This document shows positions 26,509 through 33,873 of a DNA stretch of 64,000 nt, in pieces. Position numbers and translations under genes: made by a program. The DNA lies in the NCBI RefSeq assembly GCF_004357765.1, contig NZ_SMTE01000018.1:1-64000 (forward strand), read 5' to 3'. The notes below the pieces were generated by a model. It worked only from the letters and a program-made list of their open reading frames with translations. It ran no database searches and was not told the origin of the DNA. Numbering within the stretch: position 1 is the stretch's first letter; the number at the start of each line of letters is the position of its first letter. The stretch is from Pseudomonas putida. Its GTDB lineage: Bacteria; Pseudomonadota; Gammaproteobacteria; Pseudomonadales; Pseudomonadaceae.

Positions 26509-28653
26509 TCAGGTAATTTCCCGCCGGAACGGCGGCAGCGCATTGAGAATAGCCTTACCGTAGCGTTGGGTGACCAGACGCCGGTCGAGCAAAGTGATCA
26601 CGCCACGGTCCTGCTCGGTGCGCAGCAGGCGACCGCAGGCCTGGATCAGGCGCAGCGACGCATCGGGCACGGCGATTTCCATGAAGGGGTTGCCGCCGCG
26701 CGCTTCGATCCACTCGGCCAACGCAGCCTCGACTGGGTCATCGGGCACGGCGAACGGAATCTTGGCAATCACCACATGTTCGCAGTAGGCACCCGGCAGG
26801 TCGACGCCCTCGGCGAAACTGGCCAGGCCGAACAGCACGCTGTGCTGTCCATCGTCGACCCGCGCCTTGTGCTTGTTGAGGGTTTCCTGCTTGGACAGGT
26901 TACCCTGGATCAGCACCAGCTTGCGCCAGTCACGGTCCAGGCCATCGAACACGTCCTGCATCTGTTTGCGCGAGGAGAACAGCACCAGCGCGCCCCGGGC
27001 ATCCTCGACGATGTGCGGAAGTTCGCGAATGATCGCCGCAGTGTGCGCGGTCGCATCCCGCGGGTCGGCCTGCAGGTCGGGTACCCGCAGCAAACCGGCA
27101 TCGCCATGCACGAAGGGGCTCGGCACCACGCAGGTCACGGCATCGCGGGGCAAGCCCGAGCGCATACGGAAACGGTCGAATTTGCCCAAGGCCGTGAGCG
27201 TGGCCGAGGTGACCAAGGCGCCATGGGCGACATTCCACAGGCTGCGCCGAAGCATTTCGGCCGCCAGGATCGGGCTGGCGTTGACTTCGATGTCGAACAA
27301 CGCGCCGCTTTCTGCCAGGGTCAACCAACGCGCCATCGGCGGGCTGTCTTGCGGGTCTTCGGCGGTGAAGGCAGTCCACAGTTCCCAGTTGCCTTGGGCA
27401 CGGGTCACCAGGCTGCCGAACAGTGGGTACCACTCCTCGGCCTGGTGGCTGGCAATGCCGATATTGACCTCACCATCCATGCCTTCCTTGAGCAGGTCGG
27501 CCAGGCGCGTGAACAGGTCGTTCAGGCGGGCGAAGCCCTTTTTCAACTCGATGCCCACCTCGCGGATCTGCTCCGGCACCACGCCGCCTTCGAAGCGGTA
27601 GCGCGGGCGTTCGCGGCCCTCGGTGTCTTCACCAGGGCGGAAGTCGGCGACCTGCTCGCACAGGGTGAACATGAACTGCTGCTGGGTACGCACCTCGCGC
27701 GCCAGCTCCGGCACCTGCTCGATCAGCTTGCCCAGGTCGCCAGGTAGCGGATGCTGAGCCAGCAGCTTGGTGAGGTTCTTGGCGGTCTGCTCCAACCAGT
27801 CGGCAGTGGAGCGCAAGCGCGAATAATGGGCGAAGTGGCCGATGGCCTTGTCTGGCAGGTGGTGGCCTTCGTCGAACACATAAACGGTGTCGCGCGGGTC
27901 GGGCAACACCGCACCGCCGCCCAGTGCCAGGTCGGCCAGGACCATGTCGTGGTTGGTGACGATCACGTCGACCTTGCCCATACCTTCGCGGGCCTTGTAG
28001 AACACGCACTGCTGGAAATTCGGGCAGTGGCGTCCGGTGCACTGGCTGTGGTCGGTGGTCAGACGTGCCCAGTCCTGGTCTTCCAGGGCCTCGGGCCAGC
28101 TGTCACGATCGCCGTCCCAGCGGTTTCCGGCAAGCTTTTCGATCATGCTGTTGAACAGCTTCTGGCTGCGTTCGTCGACCTCGATATGAAAGCCTTCTTC
28201 CTCGAAAAGCTGGGCCGTGGCGGATTGCGCGTGCCCTTCCTGGAGCAGGATGTCGAGCTTGGACAGGCACAGGTAACGGCCCCGCCCTTTGGCCAGGGAA
28301 AAGCTGAAGTTGAGGCCGCTGTTGCGCATCAGGTCGGGCAGGTCCTTGAAGACGATCTGCTCCTGCAGGGCGACGGTGGCGGTGGCGATCACCAGGCGCT
28401 TGCCAGCGGCCTTGGCGGCGGGAATGGCCGCCAGGCTGTAGGCGACCGTCTTGCCGGTACCGGTGCCCGCCTCGACCGCCACCACGGCAGGCTCGCCGGC
28501 CCGGCGGCCCTCGTCGTCGCAGGCGATGTCGCCAAGCACCTTGGCGACTTCGGCGATCATCAGGCGCTGGCCATAACGCGGCTTGAGGCTCTTGGCTTCG
28601 AGAAAACGCGAGTAGGCGCCCTGGATGGTGGCTTTGAGTTCGTTGCTGATCAT
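26509..28653 (-). CDS. dinG: ATP-dependent DNA helicase DinG
   Basis: A 714-residue XPD-like 5'-3' helicase. Walker A is EAGTGTGKT (about 62-70). A Cys cluster including CTGRHCPNFQQC (about 203-214) binds the [4Fe-4S] cluster. The Walker B/DEAH equivalent is VFDEGHHL, and motif VI is in QACGRLLRTEQDRG. DinG unwinds forked DNA, R-loops and G-quadruplexes and is damage-linked in E. coli. I saw no LexA box upstream. It is divergent from a CopD-like gene, with under 100 bp between. Confidence 0.96.
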   Translation of the reverse strand: MISNELKATIQGAYSRFLEAKSLKPRYGQRLMIAEVAKVLGDIACDDEGRRAGEPAVVAVEAGTGTGKTVAYSLAAIPAAKAAGKRLVIATATVALQEQIVFKDLPDLMRNSGLNFSFSLAKGRGRYLCLSKLDILLQEGHAQSATAQLFEEEGFHIEVDERSQKLFNSMIEKLAGNRWDGDRDSWPEALEDQDWARLTTDHSQCTGRHCPNFQQCVFYKAREGMGKVDVIVTNHDMVLADLALGGGAVLPDPRDTVYVFDEGHHLPDKAIGHFAHYSRLRSTADWLEQTAKNLTKLLAQHPLPGDLGKLIEQVPELAREVRTQQQFMFTLCEQVADFRPGEDTEGRERPRYRFEGGVVPEQIREVGIELKKGFARLNDLFTRLADLLKEGMDGEVNIGIASHQAEEWYPLFGSLVTRAQGNWELWTAFTAEDPQDSPPMARWLTLAESGALFDIEVNASPILAAEMLRRSLWNVAHGALVTSATLTALGKFDRFRMRSGLPRDAVTCVVPSPFVHGDAGLLRVPDLQADPRDATAHTAAIIRELPHIVEDARGALVLFSSRKQMQDVFDGLDRDWRKLVLIQGNLSKQETLNKHKARVDDGQHSVLFGLASFAEGVDLPGAYCEHVVIAKIPFAVPDDPVEAALAEWIEARGGNPFMEIAVPDASLRLIQACGRLLRTEQDRGVITLLDRRLVTQRYGKAILNALPPFRREIT

Positions 28654-28751
28654 AGTCTGCAGGCGCCCGGAGGGCTGGATATATTTTCAGTGTTTCGCAT
28701 GGGGCGGCTATCATACCCCGCTATTGCCCTTTATGCCGCATGGAGATCCGG

Positions 28752-29216
28752 ATGCTCGCCTTTGCCCTGCCCTACACATTGCATGTCCTGGCCGCCCTGG
28801 TGTGGGTCGGCGGCATGTTCTTCGCCTGGCTGGTACTGCGCCCGGCCTCGGTTGCAGCCCTGGAGGGGCCTGCCCGGCTGCGCCTCTGGGTGGAAGTTTT
28901 CCGACGGTTCTTTGGCTGGGTCTGGTTGGCCGTGGCCATTTTGGCGATAAGTGGTATCGGCATGTTGCACATGCGCTTCAGTGGCTTCGAGACCGCGCCA
29001 CGCTATGTGCAGGTGATGATCGGCGGCGGCATTGTCATGTTCGCGCTGTTCATGCGCATCCAGGCGCTGCTGTTGCCTGAGCTGAAGACCGCCGTGCAGG
29101 ACGAAGACTGGGCCACGGGTGCCGCAGTGCTCGGGCGGATACGCCGCATGGTCGGTATCAACCTGCTGCTGGGACTTGCCGTGGTGGCAGTGGCCAGTTC
29201 GCGCGTCATGCTTTGA
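28752..29216 (+). CDS. CopD-family four-helix membrane protein
   Basis: A 154-residue integral membrane protein with four hydrophobic helices (about 4-24, 46-68, 79-101, 130-150). Features are HVLAALVWVGGMFFAW, where the His may bind copper or heme, then FGWVWLAVAILAISGIGML and GRIRRMVGINLLLG. This matches the stand-alone CopD/DUF2269-like group. The start at 28752 is chosen because GGAG lies six bases before it; the ATG at 28740 overlaps that ribosome site. Role uncertain; metal or heme handling is inferred from the family name only. Confidence 0.8.
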   Translation: MLAFALPYTLHVLAALVWVGGMFFAWLVLRPASVAALEGPARLRLWVEVFRRFFGWVWLAVAILAISGIGMLHMRFSGFETAPRYVQVMIGGGIVMFALFMRIQALLLPELKTAVQDEDWATGAAVLGRIRRMVGINLLLGLAVVAVASSRVML

Positions 29217-29257
29217 GGGCCTCGGCCCCGGCTTGCTGGTCCGGGGCGGCGTCGCGC

Positions 29258-30016
29258 TCAGAGACGTTGCAGGATCAGTTCCCCGGCGGCACCGGCCAGG
29301 CCAGGCTGACCGGGTTGCCCAGGACGACCGTTGGCCCCGGGATCGGTGCGGTACACCAAACAGCCCTTGCTCGCGCCCCCCTTGCCCGCCTTGCCAGCGG
29401 CCCCGGCCTTGCCTGCGGCGCCGCCATCGAGGCGCACCACGATACGTTCTTCGGCAAAGTCTTGGGGCACGCTCAGACGGATTCGCCCGCCGGGCGCGCC
29501 ATCATGTCCATTACCCCCATCGTCGCCGTTGGCGCCGCGGCTGGCCTGGCCCCAGGTGCAGCCACCGGCCCGACCATTGGCGCCATCGAGGCCAATGTAA
29601 CCGGGGGCTCCGGCACCGCCGCGCGCATCGATCGCCAGGCGGTCCGCGTCGAGCGCGTCAAGTTTGAGCTCGAGGTTGCGTCCCGAACGGGCAGCGCGCT
29701 CGTAAGTGCCCGGAGCACCGGGTGCGCTGAATTCGCTGCCTTGCCCCAAGCGGGCTGAGCGCGCTTCGATCATCAGTGCCCGGTCCGAGGGGGCGATGGC
29801 GATCCGGGCGTTCTGGCCTAGTTCGAGGTGATCGATGCGCAACTCGGTGAGCGTGGCGGGCAGTAACAGGGTGGCCGAATCGGCGACCCGCAGTTGCTCG
29901 AGATGCACGCTGGACGCCTTGTTCGGCAGCCGCAGCATCGAATTGGCAGCGACCTCCAGGCTCTCTGCCTGGGCCAGGGGAGCGGCCAGCGCGGCCAACA
30001 ACATCAGTTTACGCAC
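29258..30016 (-). CDS. Secreted collagen-like Gly-X-Y repeat protein
   Basis: About 252 residues from a GTG start that follows AGGAGG by nine bases and overlaps the upstream DUF1145 stop. Signal peptide VRKLMLLAALAAPLAQA. The first half after the signal is beta-rich (SVHLEQLRVADSATLLLP). From about residue 105 Gly is frequent, with Gly-X-Y-like runs (GAGAPGYIGLDGANGRAGG, DGGNGHDGAPGG, GAAGKAGAAGKAGKGGASKG, GRPGQPGQPGLAGAAG) and only two Cys. It resembles bacterial collagen-like surface proteins. Secreted or envelope-attached; function unknown. Confidence 0.8.
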   Translation of the reverse strand: MRKLMLLAALAAPLAQAESLEVAANSMLRLPNKASSVHLEQLRVADSATLLLPATLTELRIDHLELGQNARIAIAPSDRALMIEARSARLGQGSEFSAPGAPGTYERAARSGRNLELKLDALDADRLAIDARGGAGAPGYIGLDGANGRAGGCTWGQASRGANGDDGGNGHDGAPGGRIRLSVPQDFAEERIVVRLDGGAAGKAGAAGKAGKGGASKGCLVYRTDPGANGRPGQPGQPGLAGAAGELILQRL

Positions 30017-30284
30017 GGCTCGGCGCCTCCTGCGGACGGGGAATAGACATGACATGGAAAATACCCGTCAGCAGAATTTGCAGACGGTCGAACCAGCGAT
30101 GGCTACGGCCACGCAGGCTGCCATTGAAGCACAGTACTTCCAGCACGTGCAGACCCAATAGCGCGATACCAGCGGCATTGATCAGCAGATTGAACGGCAG
30201 GGGTTGCGGCATCAGCCAATTGGCCAGCACCACCCACCAGAACGCCACCGTCAAGGTCTTGCCCAGTCCCAGAATGAACGCCAT
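30009..30284 (-). CDS. DUF1145 small membrane protein
   Basis: A 91-residue protein with two or three hydrophobic segments (about 5-25 and 31-55), starting MAFILGLGKTLTVAFWW, followed by a basic stretch (GRSHRWFDRLQ). Length and sequence fit DUF1145, a small inner-membrane family of unknown function. Its stop codon overlaps the start of the collagen-like gene, so the two are probably translated together. Confidence 0.85.
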   Translation of the reverse strand: MAFILGLGKTLTVAFWWVVLANWLMPQPLPFNLLINAAGIALLGLHVLEVLCFNGSLRGRSHRWFDRLQILLTGIFHVMSIPRPQEAPSRA

Positions 30285-30346
30285 TCCCCACCCCTTCCTT
30301 GTTGTACCACCACCGCCACCCGCGTCAGCCCTGCACGCGCGGGGCT

Positions 30347-31060
30347 TCAGTTCAGATGCAGGTCGACCCGTCGGTTATGCGCCCGCCCTTGCTCGGTGTC
30401 GTTGTCGGCGATCGGCTCACTTTCTCCGCGACCCTGGCTGGTGATCTTGTCTGGCGCCAGCCCTTGGCTGATGAGGTACTGCGCCACGCTGCTGGCGCGA
30501 CGCTCGGAGAGCGCCTGGTTATAGCTGTCCGAGCCGACGCTGTCGGTGTGACCGACCACCCTGATGCGTGTCACGCCCAGGTCCTGCAAGCGCGGCAGCA
30601 GGCTCTGCAAGCGCTGCTCGCTGGCGGGGGTCAGTTCGGCGGAGTTGAAGGCGAACATCACCTGCCCCTGGTCATCGAGGGTGATCACCTCGGCCTTGGG
30701 CTCGGGAGCGGGCTGCGAGGGAGGGTATTGCGGCAACGGACACCCCATGTGGTCGACCGATGTGTTGGCCGGGGTATCCGGGCAGCGGTCGCGGCGATCG
30801 AAGACGCCGTCGCCGTCTTCGTCTCCATCCTGGGCAAAACAGATCAGGCCGCCGGCAATCGCACCGAGCGCGCCGCCACCGGCTGCCCAGCTGGAGCTCT
30901 CGATTGCGCCGAGGCCTCCGCCGACCAGGCCGCCAAGCAGGCTGCAGATCGGCCAGTTGCGCTGATTCAGGGGGGCGCTGCCATCGCTGTGGGTGGCACA
31001 ACCGGTCAACAGGCTGGAGACCACCAGCAGCGGCAATGCCGCCTTCGACATGACATTCAT
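30347..31060 (-). CDS. OmpA-family lipoprotein with TSP3 repeat (copy A)
   Basis: A 237-residue lipoprotein. The lipobox TGC has Cys near residue 21. Then come a glycine-zipper segment (LLGGLVGGGLGAIESSSWAAGGGALGAIAGG, about residues 41-71), an Asp-rich calcium-binding thrombospondin-type-3 unit (DGDEDGDGVFDRRDRCPDTP), a Pro-rich linker, and an OmpA peptidoglycan-binding domain (VVGHTDSVGSDSYNQALSERRA, AHNRRVDLHL). AGGAG precedes the start. The gene immediately upstream on the same strand is a paralogue with the same order, so this is a tandem duplication. Confidence 0.92.
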   Translation of the reverse strand: MNVMSKAALPLLVVSSLLTGCATHSDGSAPLNQRNWPICSLLGGLVGGGLGAIESSSWAAGGGALGAIAGGLICFAQDGDEDGDGVFDRRDRCPDTPANTSVDHMGCPLPQYPPSQPAPEPKAEVITLDDQGQVMFAFNSAELTPASEQRLQSLLPRLQDLGVTRIRVVGHTDSVGSDSYNQALSERRASSVAQYLISQGLAPDKITSQGRGESEPIADNDTEQGRAHNRRVDLHLN

Positions 31061-31148
31061 GATGAACGCTCCTGTGTGGCCGGCCGCTACCGGCTACCCA
31101 GGATTAAAGACGCGCCCGCGCCACTTCTCAAGGCGCGGGCGCACGCCG

Positions 31149-31838
31149 TCAGCGCTCGATCTTGATCTCGGTTCTACGGTTCATGGCACGGCCCTCTTCG
31201 GTGGCATTGTCTGCCACAGGTTGGGTTTCACCTGCGCCCATGACCGAAACGAAGCTACTGCGCGGCACGCCGCTTTCGACCAGGTAATCGGTCACCGCGT
31301 GGGCCCGACGTTCAGACAGTTTCTGGTTGTAGCTATCGGAACCGACGCTGTCGGTATGGCCGGTCACGCTCAGGCGCGCGCTCGGGGCCTCCTGTTTCAA
31401 ACGCGTGGCAACAGTGTTCAAGCGCTCCTTGTCACCGGCGGTCAGACGTGCTGAGTCGAATTCGAAGCGCACGTCACGAATGACAATGACCTCTTCCTTC
31501 TGCACCACGACTTCCTCGACCACTGGCGGTGGTGGCGGGCAACCATTGGCATCGACCTGCACGCCAGGCGGAGTACCCGGGCACTTGTCGCGACTGTCCG
31601 GCACACCGTCACCGTCCTCGTCGCCATCACCGTGCGACCAGCAGTAACCGGCCGCCAGACCACCGCCGAGCAGGGCGCCCCAGCCTGCCCAGCTGGAGCT
31701 CTCGATGGCACCCAGGGCAGCACCGCCTACACCCCCGACGGCAGCACACTTCGGCCAGTCGGTTTTTTGCAAACCTGCACAACCAGTGAGCACACTGGTG
31801 AGCAGAACCAGAGGTATCGCTGCGCGTACTATGCTCAT
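31149..31838 (-). CDS. OmpA-family lipoprotein with TSP3 repeat (copy B)
   Basis: A 229-residue lipoprotein: signal MSIVRAAIPLVLLTSVLTGC, glycine zipper (VGGVGGAALGAIESSSWAGWG), TSP3 unit (DGDEDGDGVPDSRDKCPGTPPG), a Val/Glu linker (VVEEVVVQKEEVIVI), and an OmpA domain (VTGHTDSVGSDSYNQKLSERRA, AMNRRTEIKIER). AGGAG lies ten bases before the ATG at 31838; the longer in-frame reading to 32324 overlaps the opposite gene and is rejected. Paralogue of the downstream gene, with the segment AIESSSWA identical. Predicted to tether the outer membrane to peptidoglycan. Confidence 0.92.
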   Translation of the reverse strand: MSIVRAAIPLVLLTSVLTGCAGLQKTDWPKCAAVGGVGGAALGAIESSSWAGWGALLGGGLAAGYCWSHGDGDEDGDGVPDSRDKCPGTPPGVQVDANGCPPPPPVVEEVVVQKEEVIVIRDVRFEFDSARLTAGDKERLNTVATRLKQEAPSARLSVTGHTDSVGSDSYNQKLSERRAHAVTDYLVESGVPRSSFVSVMGAGETQPVADNATEEGRAMNRRTEIKIER

Positions 31839-31997
31839 TTCGTTGGATCTCCTAGGGGGAACCGGCATAACGCCGATCAGTGGCAGTAAAGACCGCCTCA
31901 TCAATCCCTGCCAGCAATAAGCCACGACCGAGCCCTCTGCCCTTTGCCCGCAGGTCCCTAGCCCGCTAGTCTTGGGCCACCTGAACGAGGATTGGCA

Positions 31998-32492
31998 ATG
32001 ACCGACGGATTTTCCCAGCGCACACCGCAGCAGGCCCTCGCCGCCCTGCTGGAGCGCTTCACCCCCAGCCGCTTGCTGCTGGTGGGCTCGCACTTCCCCG
32101 CCCTGGACGCCTTCGCCAAGGCCCACCCAGACGCGTACATCGCCAGCGCTGCCCCAGGGCCGCTGCCGGCCGAGGTGGCCGCGCAACGCTTCGATCTGGC
32201 GATTCTGGTCGACTGCCTCGAACACCTGCCCAAACGCAGCGGACTTGAACTGCTCGGTGGGATTCGTAATCTCAATGCCAGTCGGGTGGCAGTGCTGGCC
32301 GACCTGGCCGCCTGCGGCTGGCACGACACGGACTTCTTTGCCCTGGCGCTAACGGCCAGCGAGAAATTTCGTCGTGACGAGCAGCAGTTGAGTCTGTTCA
32401 CCTATGATCTACACGATTACAAGCAGGTCCCGGACTGGCTCAATGCCAAGTTCTGGGCCAATCCTGAAAACTTTGGCAAGTATTGGTGGTGA
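31998..32492 (+). CDS. Methyltransferase-like small protein (DUF6231 type)
   Basis: A 164-residue cytosolic protein starting [10 protein letters not shown]. It has a Rossmann-like layout: [16 protein letters not shown], then [22 protein letters not shown] and [18 protein letters not shown]. The [13 protein letters not shown] stretch resembles motif-IV-type sequence of SAM-dependent methyltransferases, but the usual Gly-rich SAM loop is not clear. I associate it with DUF6231, from memory. It is followed two bases later by the YchJ gene and then a LEA14-like lipoprotein, probably one transcript. Confidence 0.65.
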   Translation: MTDGFSQRTPQQALAALLERFTPSRLLLVGSHFPALDAFAKAHPDAYIASAAPGPLPAEVAAQRFDLAILVDCLEHLPKRSGLELLGGIRNLNASRVAVLADLAACGWHDTDFFALALTASEKFRRDEQQLSLFTYDLHDYKQVPDWLNAKFWANPENFGKYWW

Positions 32493-32494
32493 CG

Positions 32495-32971
32495 ATGAGT
32501 GTCTCGGTGTGCCCCTGCGGCAGCGGCAGCCTGCTCGACGCCTGCTGCGGGCATTATCATGCCGGTACCCCGGCGCCCGATGCCCAGACCCTGATGCGCT
32601 CGCGCTACAGCGCCTATGTGCTGGGTCTGGTCGATTACCTCGTGGCGACCACCCTACCGGCCCAGCAGCCCGGCCTGGACCGTGCCGCCATCGCGGCGTG
32701 GAGTGCCCAGAGCACCTGGCTGGGACTGGAAGTCGAAGGCGCCGAGGTCCTTGGTGGCCAGCCTGAACATGCCTTCGTCACCTTCACCGCCCGCTGGCAC
32801 GATCAGGAGGGCGACCACCAGCATCACGAGCGTTCGGCGTTCGTCCAGCATGACGGGCGCTGGTACTTCATCGACCCGACCGTCAAGCTCCGGGCACAGC
32901 GTAACGACCCCTGCCCCTGCGCCAGCGGGCAGAAATTCAAGAAGTGCTGCGCAAACTACGTGGGCAACTGA
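32495..32971 (+). CDS. YchJ-family protein with two SEC-C zinc motifs
   Basis: A 158-residue protein with an N-terminal SEC-C motif ([14 protein letters not shown], residues 6-19), the YchJ core ([17 protein letters not shown] and [13 protein letters not shown]), and a second C-terminal SEC-C motif ([15 protein letters not shown]). This is the UPF0225/YchJ family. SEC-C motifs bind zinc as in SecA, but the cellular role is not established. It follows the DUF6231-type gene by two bases. Another SEC-C gene lies 490 bp downstream. Confidence 0.88.
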   Translation: MSVSVCPCGSGSLLDACCGHYHAGTPAPDAQTLMRSRYSAYVLGLVDYLVATTLPAQQPGLDRAAIAAWSAQSTWLGLEVEGAEVLGGQPEHAFVTFTARWHDQEGDHQHHERSAFVQHDGRWYFIDPTVKLRAQRNDPCPCASGQKFKKCCANYVGN

Positions 32972-32973
32972 CG

Positions 32974-33450
32974 GTGGCGGCCCTGGCACGTACGTTCCTC
33001 CTAAGTGCCCTGCTGGCGCTACTGGCGGGCTGTGCCAGTTGGGGCGGCAGTGACTGGCGCGAGCCAGAGGTGCATCTGCTGCGGGTCGAAACGGTCAAGG
33101 CGAGGCTGCACCAGCAGGAGTTCGTCCTGCATCTGCAGGTGGTGAATCCTAACGATAGCCGGCTGTTCATCCGCAATCTGGCTTACTCGGTACGCCTCAA
33201 CGATCTGCTGCTGGCGCAAGATGAAACCAGCTTGTGGCGCAGCGTCGGCGGCCACGCCGAACGCACCTTCAAGATCACCGCGCGGACCAACCTGTGGCAG
33301 CATCTCAAGCCGCTGGCCAAACTGCTCAAAAGCAAGCAGCCGTTGCATTATCGCCTGCAGGCCGAACTGAACACCGGGTTGATCGTCCATCGGAGCCTGC
33401 ACTTGTCGCGCAGTGATGAGATAATGCCCGGCGACCTCATACCGGAGTAA
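32974..33450 (+). CDS. LEA14/WHy-domain lipoprotein
   Basis: About 158 residues from a GTG start. The signal sequence ends in lipobox LLAGC. The mature part ([45 protein letters not shown]) is the water-stress/hypersensitive response (LEA type 2) fold with the typical NPND element. The start is uncertain: GTG at 32974 gives a 20-residue signal like homologues, while GTG at 32944 would overlap the YchJ gene by 28 bases and add basic residues. Predicted periplasmic-facing lipoprotein; function not established. Confidence 0.8.
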   Translation: MAALARTFLLSALLALLAGCASWGGSDWREPEVHLLRVETVKARLHQQEFVLHLQVVNPNDSRLFIRNLAYSVRLNDLLLAQDETSLWRSVGGHAERTFKITARTNLWQHLKPLAKLLKSKQPLHYRLQAELNTGLIVHRSLHLSRSDEIMPGDLIPE

Positions 33451-33457
33451 CCCTGCA

Positions 33458-33661
33458 ATGACCCAACAACCCCATGTTCATGGCCCCGACTGCAACCACG
33501 GTCACGATCAACAGCATGATCACGATCACGGCCATGTGCACGGCCCGCACTGCAATCACGGCCACCAGGAGCCGGTGCGCAACGCTTTGAAAGACGTCGG
33601 CCGCAACGATCCATGCCCCTGCGGGAGCCAGAAGAAGTTCAAGAAGTGCCACGGCGCTTGA
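33458..33661 (+). CDS. His-rich small protein with SEC-C motif
   Basis: A 67-residue protein. Residues 6-36 are full of His, with a repeated element HGPDCNHGH / HGPHCNHGH either side of HDHDHGH, a strong metal-chelating pattern. Residues 47-65 are a SEC-C motif ([18 protein letters not shown]). CCGGAG lies ten bases before ATG. It is close behind the lipoprotein gene, so probably in the same operon as the YchJ protein, whose second SEC-C motif is closely similar. Zn, Ni or Cu binding is inferred from composition. Confidence 0.82.
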   Translation: MTQQPHVHGPDCNHGHDQQHDHDHGHVHGPHCNHGHQEPVRNALKDVGRNDPCPCGSQKKFKKCHGA

Positions 33662-33708
33662 GCCTGAACTGATGGCCAGCGTCCGACACTGGCTTAACGT
33701 GCGCAGCT

Positions 33709-33730
33709 GCCTTCGGCGCCCGCCGAAGGC
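33709..33730. other. GC-rich perfect inverted repeat
   Basis: GCCTTCGGCG and CGCCGAAGGC flank two bases, 48 bp after the SEC-C stop. There is no T-tract. It may be a 3' stabilising hairpin or weak terminator of the upstream operon. Confidence 0.5.
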
Positions 33731-33873
33731 GCAACCGCTCCCGACGATTCGGGCAAAAGCGCTCCCGTGCGCTACCACTCGTAAATAAAGCTTCGCGGCA
33801 CCTTGCACGGCGGCTGTGCGCTCACTACCTTAGCGCCTTTCCAAACCCGCCACGCCTTGCAGGAGCCCTTGTC

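Noticed and set aside
31149-32324. Longer 391-codon reading of OmpA copy B
   Set aside because: The upstream part runs antisense through the methyltransferase-like gene. The lipoprotein signal with its ribosome site begins at 31838.
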